A stretch of DNA of 64,000 nt from an uncultured Saccharospirillaceae bacterium (GTDB lineage Bacteria; Pseudomonadota; Gammaproteobacteria; Pseudomonadales; Oceanobacteraceae), in assembly GCA_947503895.1 (NCBI GenBank), contig CANNFT010000008.1, forward strand, positions 124,001 to 188,000, in the 5' to 3' direction. The notes beneath the pieces were generated by a model. That model was given only the letters and a program-made list of their open reading frames with translations, was not told the origin of the DNA and did not search any database. Positions 46,474 to 54,000 of the stretch are shown here, piece by piece. Both the position numbers and the translations under genes were made by a program. Each line of letters begins with the position of its first letter. Position 1 is the first letter of the stretch.

Positions 46474-47046
46474 ATGAGACGATTGAATTCCTTCTTCGCT
46501 TTTGCGACGTTGCTATTGTCACTGGCGATCAGTGGTTGTGCAATTACCACGGGTGACGATAACAATGCTAGATTTATATCGAGTTCACCGGATAATTATT
46601 CAAGTCGTGTACAGAGTGTGCCAATTTATTATGAAGGCATGACGATTGATGCGCCTTATACGCAAATTGGTCTTTTACTCGCAGAGGGAAATCGATATGC
46701 GAGAGATGAAATGGTCATTAATTATCTAAAGGTAAAAGCATTGCATGTAGGAGCTGATGCTGTCATTAATGTAAAAAGAACGCTCTCCCAACGTAATGAA
46801 AAATCCATGATGGATGAAGAAGATCATTATTATTCATCCATTAATTATGAAGGCGTTGCCATTCGCTTTACGGATTTAGATGCTGTTCCTGCGAATATTA
46901 AGGCGAGTATGAATGTGAGTAATCAGAGTGCAGTGACCGAGGTTGATCACGATAGAGAAAGTCAATCTGCAAAGTCTGGTTTCGAAATTATTTTATCGAT
47001 TATATTAGGTATAGCCTACATTGCTGCAAAAATATCAGGGGCTTAG
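46474..47046 (+). CDS. Hypothetical lipoprotein with a YbjQ-like domain
   Basis: A 190-residue lipoprotein: signal with lipobox LAISGC (Cys22), then a domain with VPIYYEGMTIDAPYTQIGLL and LKVKALHVGADAVINVKRT, the pattern of YbjQ/DUF-type proteins in which a helix leads into GADAV-N-V. The last 25 residues are hydrophobic (FEIILSIILGIAYIAAKISG), an unusual C-terminal membrane segment for a lipoprotein. Stands alone, tail-to-tail with the thioredoxin-like gene. Function unknown. Confidence 0.65.
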   Translation: MRRLNSFFAFATLLLSLAISGCAITTGDDNNARFISSSPDNYSSRVQSVPIYYEGMTIDAPYTQIGLLLAEGNRYARDEMVINYLKVKALHVGADAVINVKRTLSQRNEKSMMDEEDHYYSSINYEGVAIRFTDLDAVPANIKASMNVSNQSAVTEVDHDRESQSAKSGFEIILSIILGIAYIAAKISGA

Positions 47047-47079
47047 TATTCGTTTCGGCATCGCTTTAGAGTATAAAGA

Positions 47080-47619
47080 CTAAAGCGAATTCAACACGCT
47101 CAATAGGCGATCATCTTTATACTCTTCATTAAATTGAACGATAAAATTCTTATCGATGATAACCGTAATCGCCATATTGCCCTGCAACATATTCTCTAAG
47201 TGATTATCAAAATCACTGATAGTGGGGATATGTTTCCATCCTTGTGAAGATTGTGTGCTGCGAGTGGATGAAATACTATTGGAAAGATAGTCTACAAAGA
47301 CGAAGTCAATATTTTCATATTCTTCTTCAAATTCTTTATCGATTGCACGCATATGGGTGCTGCAAACCGGGCACCACATTGTAAAATACAGCACAACCGC
47401 ATCGTGCGTTGCCAATTGCTCGCTAAGTGTATAAGTGTCTCCCGTGGATAATGAAGCAGAAAAGTCGCTGATCACTTGTCCAACGCGACTGCCTTCTGAG
47501 CCAGCTTCAACCGACTTTCGTTCATCTTTGTTACTGGGCAACATGTCTTCTTGGCAACCGCTGATACCACTTAAAAATGCTGTGGCGATCAAACACAAAC
47601 TGACCTTTTTAAAAAACAT
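47080..47619 (-). CDS. Thioredoxin-like (TlpA/AhpC) lipoprotein
   Basis: A 179-residue protein with lipobox LSGISGC (Cys22) and a redoxin domain from about 48. The active site is MWCPVCSTHM (Cys83-Pro-Val-Cys86), preceded by AVVLYFT; the cis-Pro loop is probably KHIPTISD. Outer- or inner-membrane-anchored periplasmic thiol oxidoreductase, in the manner of TlpA or ScoI, which reduce cysteine thiols or metal-site cysteines. It overlaps the beta-barrel gene by 11 bases and is the third gene of the operon. Given the Cys-Cys protein upstream, that barrel is a candidate partner. Confidence 0.8.
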   Translation of the reverse strand: MFFKKVSLCLIATAFLSGISGCQEDMLPSNKDERKSVEAGSEGSRVGQVISDFSASLSTGDTYTLSEQLATHDAVVLYFTMWCPVCSTHMRAIDKEFEEEYENIDFVFVDYLSNSISSTRSTQSSQGWKHIPTISDFDNHLENMLQGNMAITVIIDKNFIVQFNEEYKDDRLLSVLNSL

Positions 47620-48622
47620 ATCCCCCTCCTATGGAAATCGATCGGCTTTTCGGTGTGCCGTAACCGCGCTCTGCTTGGGAATATCCAAGTTTATAAAACC
47701 AATCGCGACGCGCAGTGGAATAAGCAAAGCTAAGGCCCGAGGAAATCTTTTGAAAGGCGCCTTCATCTGTAAGCTGGCCATCAATACGGCTACCACCTTC
47801 CGACAGGTCTGTGTAAGTGCCCGTCAAGGTGAGCAATGCAGCATTCGGTAAAAACCAAGTGTACCCTACAGAACCCGACAAACTATGCCGATGGCCTAAT
47901 TGCTTTTGGTACGGCTCAGATTTTCGACCGTATTCTTGGTTCACGGGGCGTTCAATATAGTAGCCATACAGCCAAGTGAGCGAAGCACTCCAAGGATAAA
48001 TGGTTTTTTCCAGCATGACCTGAGCATCCCAGCGATAAAAGCCACGTCCAGTCACTTCTTGATTATTATCAACTCGGTCGCTATAGCGACTTAAGCCTGT
48101 CGGTATGATGATTTGAGAACCTAAATACACAGAGGGCTGCAAACTGGCTAAATCTGTAATGCGATACACACATGTGACGTTCTCAAAAGCTTCGTACCAA
48201 ACGCTAACACTGGTATCGCCTATGCCTTGTGTGGTGTGGTGGTCGCCTGAATAGGTATTTTCATGGCGAGTAAATGGAATGACGCTGCTGATTTGCCAAC
48301 GGTCAGCCAATCTTTTGGCGGCACCCACTTGCATTCCCACTTCGGCTAAATCGGTTCCGTTTGGGTCATCTATATAGCGCCCATGTTCATCCCAGCTGCC
48401 GTCAAATGGTTCTGCACGCAAGCTGACATCCACCATGTAATCATTAAATTTGGGCAGTATGACGCTCGTGCCCGCGCCGCCGCCACAGCATGAGGCAGCA
48501 TGCGAGGTTGAGCTGACACCCATGGTGAAAACACTCATGATAAACACGCTTTTTATGAAAGCATACGGGGCACTGACCATCGCCAGTGCCCCGTATGCTG
48601 CTTGAATGGTTGAACTGGTCAT
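47609..48622 (-). CDS. Outer-membrane beta-barrel with Cys-Cys N-terminus (unknown)
   Basis: Up to 337 residues. After the export segment (SVFIMSVFTMGVSSTSHA) the mature part begins ASCCGGGAG, then strands typical of an outer-membrane transporter barrel (YMVDVSLRAEPFDGSWDEHG, WQISSVIPFTRHENTY, LGYSQAERGYG) and a C-terminal Phe (GGGYVF). Start uncertain: ATG 48622 (no clear binding site), or ATG 48580, which lies in the loop of a 16-bp hairpin with a GGGG element in its stem. The paired cysteines at the mature N-terminus suggest a metal or thiol role. Second gene of the operon, 9 bases after the Met-rich lipoprotein and overlapping the thioredoxin-like gene. Confidence 0.75.
   Translation of the reverse strand: MTSSTIQAAYGALAMVSAPYAFIKSVFIMSVFTMGVSSTSHAASCCGGGAGTSVILPKFNDYMVDVSLRAEPFDGSWDEHGRYIDDPNGTDLAEVGMQVGAAKRLADRWQISSVIPFTRHENTYSGDHHTTQGIGDTSVSVWYEAFENVTCVYRITDLASLQPSVYLGSQIIIPTGLSRYSDRVDNNQEVTGRGFYRWDAQVMLEKTIYPWSASLTWLYGYYIERPVNQEYGRKSEPYQKQLGHRHSLSGSVGYTWFLPNAALLTLTGTYTDLSEGGSRIDGQLTDEGAFQKISSGLSFAYSTARRDWFYKLGYSQAERGYGTPKSRSISIGGGYVF
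48560..48599 (-). promoter_or_regulatory. 16-bp perfect hairpin at the start of the barrel gene
   Basis: AGCATACGGGGCACTG and its exact inverse flank an 8-base loop. On the mRNA the loop reads GCGATGGT, containing the ATG at 48580, and the GGGG that could act as its ribosome-binding site is paired in the stem. It also lies just after the Met-rich lipoprotein gene (stop at 48632), so an intercistronic attenuator or stability element is the alternative. Confidence 0.6.
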
Positions 48623-48631
48623 GGGTAACTT

Positions 48632-49534
48632 TTAATGCCCGCCGTGTTCAGACATGCTGCCATCTGAGAGGAGCTTCAATTCAGCTATCGTACTTTCACC
48701 ATTGACCTTAGCTTCATCATTGATGGTCAGGCGAATGTGAGCGCTTCCCATTGCGGTCTCCATCATGTTGGGCAACATGGTGGAATAGACACCCTCTGAT
48801 TCAACGGATGCTTCGGCTGTTTTCCAGTTACTTTCGTCATCGCAACTCATCAAACAAAGGTCTAATGCCATCTGGGTGATGGATAAATCAGCCATGTTCA
48901 TACCGCTGGTCAGGGTCGCGCCGATGAATATGGGGGCGTAATCATGCATGGACTCTTTGCCCGCAACAAACAGGCTAATGTGCTGCATGTTGTCATCGTT
49001 TTTCAGGTGTGCGCTGCGCGTGAAGACATAGTAAGTACGTTCTTCAGTGTTGCCGTCCATTTTCATGATCATGTCTTCCACGCCTGACAGTCTAGTATGA
49101 CCAGCTTTCATCACCTCTAATGCTTGCGTAACGCTCTCACCGTCGAACGTTGCGTTCATACTCCAATCGCCCATTTTATTGTCGCCCATCATCGACGGCA
49201 TTAGATAATAAGCGGTGGTGGTCGCTTGCCCGTTCTCATCCAGCGTTAACTCTGTCTCGCTCATTGGCGTGCCATGTGTCATACCTGACATCGTCATAAG
49301 CATATTTGGCGTGATGGTAATGGTCTGTCCTTCTACGCTGCTGCCGTCTTTAGCGATGACGGTTGCGGTGATGTCGCTGACCCCGAAATCTGAAACTTCA
49401 GAAGCGGTAATGCTGATATCGTATCGGGCTTGGGTCTCTGCGGTGGAGTCTTTGTCATGACTGCTGTTGCTGTCACCACCACAAGCGGTGAGCAATGATG
49501 TGAGTGAGACGACAGCGAATAAAGAAGAGCGCAT
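48632..49534 (-). CDS. Met/His-rich lipoprotein with Ig-like fold (possible copper binding)
   Basis: A 300-residue lipoprotein: lipobox SLLTAC (Cys18), an Asp/Ser linker, an Ig-like domain about 38-140 (ITATVIAKDGSSVEGQTITI) and a second beta domain to the end. Methionine is clustered (NMLMTMSGMTHGTPM, YYLMPSMMGDNKMG, MIMKMDGN), and the protein ends SMSEHGGH. Met clusters with terminal His are common in periplasmic copper proteins. First gene of the three-gene operon; the TGCGACAATATG motif 72 bases upstream is shared with the copper-associated operon at 12 kb. The copper role is inferred. Confidence 0.7.
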   Translation of the reverse strand: MRSSLFAVVSLTSLLTACGGDSNSSHDKDSTAETQARYDISITASEVSDFGVSDITATVIAKDGSSVEGQTITITPNMLMTMSGMTHGTPMSETELTLDENGQATTTAYYLMPSMMGDNKMGDWSMNATFDGESVTQALEVMKAGHTRLSGVEDMIMKMDGNTEERTYYVFTRSAHLKNDDNMQHISLFVAGKESMHDYAPIFIGATLTSGMNMADLSITQMALDLCLMSCDDESNWKTAEASVESEGVYSTMLPNMMETAMGSAHIRLTINDEAKVNGESTIAELKLLSDGSMSEHGGH

Positions 49535-49593
49535 TTGAATGACCTATCAACCAAGCGTAAATTATTAGGCCGTATTTTACGAAGGTGAGGGGA

Positions 49594-49618
49594 TTTGTCG
49601 CTGCGACATATTGTCGCA
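49594..49618 (-). promoter_or_regulatory. Double palindrome upstream of the Met-rich operon
   Basis: GCGACA-TAT-TGTCGC (49603-49617) is a perfect dyad, and it overlaps a second dyad TGTCGC-T-GCGACA (49596-49608). The right part, 49607-49618, is identical to 12172-12183 upstream of the copper-associated operon. Sits 60-85 bases before the lipoprotein start, in promoter position. Likely binding site of a dimeric, perhaps metal-sensing, regulator. Confidence 0.6.
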
Positions 49619-49812
49619 TGCTAAAACGGACAAATATTTAGCGTGTCGGTAACCCATGTTTGGGAGGCGGCGAATGGTAAAAGGTGCAATCTGAGTCAAT
49701 ACTTTAGAAGCCCTCTTTAAATTGGGAACGGTGACGTGAGGGGGTTAACGTTCAGTGTGCTATCAGCGCTAAGTGCAAATATTGAATCTTTGTGCTGAGA
49801 ATGGGAGTGACA

Positions 49813-50391
49813 ATGGCTGACATCGTACTTGAGTACCCGTATTTACTCGTCCCGCTTATATTCTTCGCGCGAGTGGCGGATGTCTCGCTTGGGACGTTTC
49901 GCACCATTGTGATCTTTCGAGGTTACAAGCTCCTTGCCTCGTTTATCGGCTTTTTTGAAGTGATCATTTGGCTCGTGGCAGCCGCTCAAGTATTGACGAA
50001 CCTCGATAAATGGTACTTGGCACTGGCCTATGCCGGTGGTTTCGCGGTCGGGAATTACGTGGGGATGTGGATCGAAAACCATTTTGCGATTGGCGATGAA
50101 TTAGTACGCTGCATGTCGTTCAATCACGATGTATTGGCTGAGCAAATTCGGCAGGCGGGATTTAAAGTGGTGTCTTTTGATGGAGAAATGGGGAAGGACC
50201 ACCCAGTGGAATTGCTCTTTATTCTTGAAAAAAGGCGAAATGTTCCTGCCCTTATTCGGTTGATTAAAGAGCTGGATAAAAGTGCGGTTTACTCCGTATC
50301 CGATGTTAAGAGTGTGTATGAAGGCCCTGATCTTTTACCACGGCGAAGTTTTTTGGGGAGTGGGCTAACCCTGCCAGGCAAGCGTCGTTGA
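49813..50391 (+). CDS. UPF0316 membrane protein (DUF5698/DUF2179)
   Basis: A 192-residue protein begun at the ATG at 49813 (GGGAG upstream; GTG 49792 and ATG 49801 are in-frame alternatives). Three membrane helices about 10-90 (LVPLIFFARVADVSLGTFRTI, FFEVIIWLVAAAQVL, LALAYAGGFAVGNYVGMWIE) followed by a soluble DUF2179-like domain (VKVVSFDGE-type and YSVSDVKSVYEG). Widespread family with no established function. Monocistronic. Confidence 0.85.
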   Translation: MADIVLEYPYLLVPLIFFARVADVSLGTFRTIVIFRGYKLLASFIGFFEVIIWLVAAAQVLTNLDKWYLALAYAGGFAVGNYVGMWIENHFAIGDELVRCMSFNHDVLAEQIRQAGFKVVSFDGEMGKDHPVELLFILEKRRNVPALIRLIKELDKSAVYSVSDVKSVYEGPDLLPRRSFLGSGLTLPGKRR

Positions 50392-50587
50392 TAGAGCTAT
50401 TTATCACCTGCCTAAAAACCAATGCTACTTTCGCTTGCTTCACTTAGAAGTACGCGGCTATGAGACTCAATGCCAATTTTTAATGTTGCTGCTAAAACAA
50501 TAGATAGCCGAAAGTGTAAATTTTTACAATTTATGAGAACCTACCGGTGTGAGTTCAGTAAAATTGTGAAAATTTAAGGAAGAACGC

Positions 50588-50956
50588 TTGAGTCAGTTTA
50601 CAAAGAAAATCACCCCTTATGTAAATGCAGAGCTAACAAAAGCTATCAAAGCTGAATCAGAGGGAAAGTATGCCAGCGCATTTACACATCTTGAAAATGC
50701 ACATGTGTTGGGTCAGGCATCCACGTATTGGCATGTGAAGGTGCATGTGTTGATGTTGTTCTGGGGGATAAGACGTAGGGATGCAAAGGAAATTTTTGGG
50801 CAAGTCATTCGTATTATTGGCGCGGCTGCATTAACGGCGATCAAAGGTGTGCCGATTGGCAACACCGGTGGCAGCAATGTGAGTCCTGTTAAAGTCATGC
50901 CGATTAAGCCTGAGCATGCCGAAATTTTAGCAAAGGTCAGTGCTCAAACAGAGTGA
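50588..50956 (+). CDS. DUF3703 protein
   Basis: A 122-residue protein starting at TTG 50588 with AAGGAAG 5-6 bases before it. Family features: KKITPYVNAELTKAIKAESE, FTHLENAHVLGQASTYWHVKVHVLML and ALTAIKGVPIGNTGGSNVSP. A short helical protein with one possible membrane-associated helix. DUF3703 genes are often near heavy-metal genes, but none is adjacent here. Function unknown. Confidence 0.85.
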   Translation: MSQFTKKITPYVNAELTKAIKAESEGKYASAFTHLENAHVLGQASTYWHVKVHVLMLFWGIRRRDAKEIFGQVIRIIGAAALTAIKGVPIGNTGGSNVSPVKVMPIKPEHAEILAKVSAQTE

Positions 50957-51045
50957 AATAAACCGTTATCCATTCAGCATTTATGATGTTCGTGTAGGTA
51001 GATGAGAACATGAGGAAAACCGCTACATGTTCTCAACAGATTTTG

Positions 51046-52146
51046 TTAGAAGGCTTCTGCCTTTTGAACGCCTGCATTTTTAATTACGTTGTGTACAAAG
51101 CGTAACTTATTCAGTGTTGTGATAGAAATGACAAATGGATAAGCATCATCGTGGCCCATGCTTCGATTGATTGCATTAACGGCTTTGGTCACACGGCACC
51201 AATCATCAAATAGCTGCGTAAAGCTGATAGCTTTGTACGCGGAGTCAATATGATCGTATTTCACCAACGGGTTTTCAACGCGTTGATTTGAAATGCTGAG
51301 CTCAAAGTCATTAGCGGTTTCCAATGTATCCACCATATGTAGGTAATGTGCCCAAGTCTCGGCCCAGTCTTCCCATGGGTGCATGCTGGCGTAAGCACTG
51401 ATCCACGTGTCTTGCCAATTTGGGCTCGGGCCATTTTTATAATATTCTTCTAATGCAAACTTGTAGCTTAAATTCTCATCGCCAAAAAGACTTCTAAACT
51501 CATCTATATTCTGAGTGCCTTCAATTAAGACATCCCAGTAGTAGTGTCCAGATTCATGTCGAAAATGCCCTACGAGCGTGCGGTATTGTTCGTTCATTTT
51601 TTCCCGCATTTCAACCCGTGCGCTGGGTTCTGCTTCATTTAAATTAAGTGTGATTAAACCGGAACTATGGCCCGTTATAACGTACTCTTTGACGGTGAGT
51701 TCGTTGCCGTATTCGTCTTCAACTTGATTTTCTAAGAAGGAAAACCCTAACCCCTTACGAGCATCGGTAGCACGATCTATCACGGGTAAATTTAGTTTGA
51801 GTAATGTGTAAATTAAGCGACGTTTCGCTTGTTCCATTCTAAACCAGAGTGTGATGTTATTGGGTTTGTCTAGGTTGGGAATAACCATATTTAAGCGGCA
51901 AGATTTGCAGAGTTCATTCGGATCGTCGGCTGAAACCATCCAATTGCAGACATTAAATGCCTTGTAGTTTTTACATTGACGATAGACCTTTTTATCCCGA
52001 GCATCGTAAAACTGATGATTTGTCGTGGGGATTAAACTTTCAATTTTTAGCGTGTCGGGTAAAAACCCCAGCATAGCATTGCAATTAACACATAGATTAT
52101 TGGGGAAATAGAGTGCGTTTCCACATAGGCACGTAAACGTCTTCAC
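51046..52146 (-). CDS. Putative zinc metallopeptidase with N-terminal zinc ribbons
   Basis: A 366-residue protein with two Cys-rich ribbons: C6/C8 with C19/C22, and C58/C67 with C80/C83. The catalytic segment is FRHESGHYYWD with His197, Glu198 and His201, an HExxH zinc site; a glutamate in HPWEDWAETWAHYLH (about 257-270) is the probable third ligand. This architecture matches the putative zinc-binding metallopeptidase family (Peptidase_Mx). Cytoplasmic, no signal peptide. Substrate unknown. Monocistronic. Confidence 0.88.
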   Translation of the reverse strand: MKTFTCLCGNALYFPNNLCVNCNAMLGFLPDTLKIESLIPTTNHQFYDARDKKVYRQCKNYKAFNVCNWMVSADDPNELCKSCRLNMVIPNLDKPNNITLWFRMEQAKRRLIYTLLKLNLPVIDRATDARKGLGFSFLENQVEDEYGNELTVKEYVITGHSSGLITLNLNEAEPSARVEMREKMNEQYRTLVGHFRHESGHYYWDVLIEGTQNIDEFRSLFGDENLSYKFALEEYYKNGPSPNWQDTWISAYASMHPWEDWAETWAHYLHMVDTLETANDFELSISNQRVENPLVKYDHIDSAYKAISFTQLFDDWCRVTKAVNAINRSMGHDDAYPFVISITTLNKLRFVHNVIKNAGVQKAEAF

Positions 52147-52395
52147 ATAAATACCCTAGTAAGAGGATGGGTAAGGAAAGTGCTTCAATCTTAGCAGTAA
52201 AAAGTGTGTTTACCTAGAACAGGTTTGAACAGTGCTTTATTGTTCTAATACTGAATACAAAGCCCGATGGATGTTCTATATACCAAGCGGGTGACCTCCG
52301 CAGATTGCATCATGGTAACGTCGGCTAGTATTCGTATTAATAGATCAATGAATATGATCAGGTGCGGATTGGCTGAGTGGTGAGGCAGTCAAACG

Positions 52396-52433
52396 TCGAA
52401 CTTTCTGGCTGATTGCGGTGCCAGAAAGCTCGA
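52396..52433. repeat. 14-bp hairpin after the MscS gene
   Basis: TCGAACTTTCTGGC pairs with GCCAGAAAGCTCGA (one G-U) around a 10-base loop, beginning 14 bases past the MscS stop. No T-run; probable factor-dependent terminator or 3' stabilising stem. Confidence 0.6.
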
Positions 52434-52447
52434 AGTAGCAAGCAAGG

Positions 52448-53764
52448 TTAGGCGCTTTGTTGGCCACCCACTTGGATAATTTTAACTTCACGTTGTGGAA
52501 ATGGAATTTCAATTTTATGGGCTTTCAAGGCATCCCATATCATCAGGTACAAATCTCCACCGACGCGATTTTCACCATCATCAATTCCCTCCATCCAGAA
52601 TTCGATGAGGATGTTCACACCACTGTCGCCAAAGCCTGCAATTTCAGCGTCGGGTTTCTCCTCAATGGGAACATCTGGCCCACTGATGACTTTGGGGTGA
52701 CTGGCGACGACATCTCGGAGTAAATCGAAAAGAGCATGAAGGTCTGTGCTATAGGCCACTTGAAATTCAATTGAGTAGCGTTGCTTCTTATTTTTGTGTG
52801 TCCAATTAATAAAGCTGGTTGTGATAAATTGTTCATTAGGCACCATGATGTCTTTGCCATCAAAGGTTTCAATGGTCGTGGATCGCATGTTCAACTCTCG
52901 AATCGCGCCCTTTCTGCCGTCGGCTAATTCAATGTAGTCGCCTACCGCCAGTGATCGATCAATCAAAATAATCATGCCGGAAATAAAATTCGATGCGATG
53001 GATTGCAAACCAAAACCGAGCCCGACACCCAATGCACCACCAAAAACAGCCAGCGCGGTCAAGTTGATCCCCATCACCTGCATGAGCAGTAAAAAGATGA
53101 CGAATATCAGCGCCACTTGAAACAGTTTGGCGAAGACTTCTCGTGTACCCACATCCCAGTGCGCTTGTTGGCGGATGATGCGTTGCCCGGTTCGATTCGA
53201 AATGCGGCCCATCCAAAAGAGAATCGCACCAAATACTAATACACGCACAATGCCATACAGCGAAATCTTTATATTGCCGGCTTCAAAATGCAGTGATTCC
53301 ATATAGGTAATGATGGGTCCGAGCCAATCCATTACTTCGAAAATAGCGGCGGGAATAACGACCCAATTGATCAATGCGTGAATAAAAGGACTGCGAACAA
53401 AACGAACGTTTAATGAGTAGATCATTAATACGATTGCCCAGCCTTCTGCGATTTTTATAACGCCGTTCTTTTGAATGAGCCATTGACTCAAATCGGACAT
53501 AATCACCAAAAATAGAATATTAAAGAGCGGGAAGAGTAGCGCGCCCATTTCGTAAACCCAGATGCGCAGAAAAAGGAAAGGGCCTTTTTTGGGTTTATGT
53601 TTGAAGAGTGGGGTTTTACGTTTAAGCATGGCGCTCAAAGTAAAAGCGAGGGTCATCGCGAGTAGGATGAAACCCAGTTGCGAATAAAACGCTGGGCTAC
53701 TGGCCCACATCCAAGCTTTATCCAAAAACTCATTTGCGTATTGAGTGAGTTGTGCAGTATCCAA
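52448..53764 (-). CDS. MscS-family mechanosensitive channel
   Basis: A 438-residue channel with about four N-terminal membrane helices (for example LGFILLAMTLAFTLSAML, LLFPLFNILFLVIM) before the MscS core. The pore helix and beta domain are clear: AVFGGALGVGLGFGLQSIASNFISG, IILIDRSLAVGDYIEL, IRELNMRSTTIETFDGKDIMVPNEQF. Longer than E. coli MscS (286), so of the YbdG/MscK-like medium group. Releases small solutes on hypo-osmotic shock. No partner gene adjacent. Confidence 0.92.
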   Translation of the reverse strand: MDTAQLTQYANEFLDKAWMWASSPAFYSQLGFILLAMTLAFTLSAMLKRKTPLFKHKPKKGPFLFLRIWVYEMGALLFPLFNILFLVIMSDLSQWLIQKNGVIKIAEGWAIVLMIYSLNVRFVRSPFIHALINWVVIPAAIFEVMDWLGPIITYMESLHFEAGNIKISLYGIVRVLVFGAILFWMGRISNRTGQRIIRQQAHWDVGTREVFAKLFQVALIFVIFLLLMQVMGINLTALAVFGGALGVGLGFGLQSIASNFISGMIILIDRSLAVGDYIELADGRKGAIRELNMRSTTIETFDGKDIMVPNEQFITTSFINWTHKNKKQRYSIEFQVAYSTDLHALFDLLRDVVASHPKVISGPDVPIEEKPDAEIAGFGDSGVNILIEFWMEGIDDGENRVGGDLYLMIWDALKAHKIEIPFPQREVKIIQVGGQQSA

Positions 53765-53854
53765 ATGTTAGTCTCGTTCTATAGGGTAAACGGGGCGATA
53801 TTTAGCATGTTTTCCACCTTTATAACAGATGAACTTGATGGTTATTTTAGCATT

Positions 53855-53884
53855 AAAAAAGCCGCACTATGTGCATAGTGCGGC
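53855..53884 (-). terminator. Rho-independent terminator of the M14 carboxypeptidase gene
   Basis: GCCGCACTATG and its exact inverse flank TG (11-bp perfect stem). Read on the minus strand the stem is followed by six Ts, 117 bases past the carboxypeptidase stop. Confidence 0.85.
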
Positions 53885-54000
53885 TTAGAGGTGTCTGGCT
53901 TCGAAATTACATTCGATGTCTTTCTAAATAACTAACACTTCTCAAACTGGCGGTTGTCGTTCAATGGCACGGTCCAGATTGAGAAGTTTAAACTGCTTAC

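Noticed and set aside
52340-52440. tRNA-like sequence (GCGGATTGGCTGAGTGG)
   Set aside because: No cloverleaf can be completed; the structure present is a simple 14-bp hairpin after the MscS gene.
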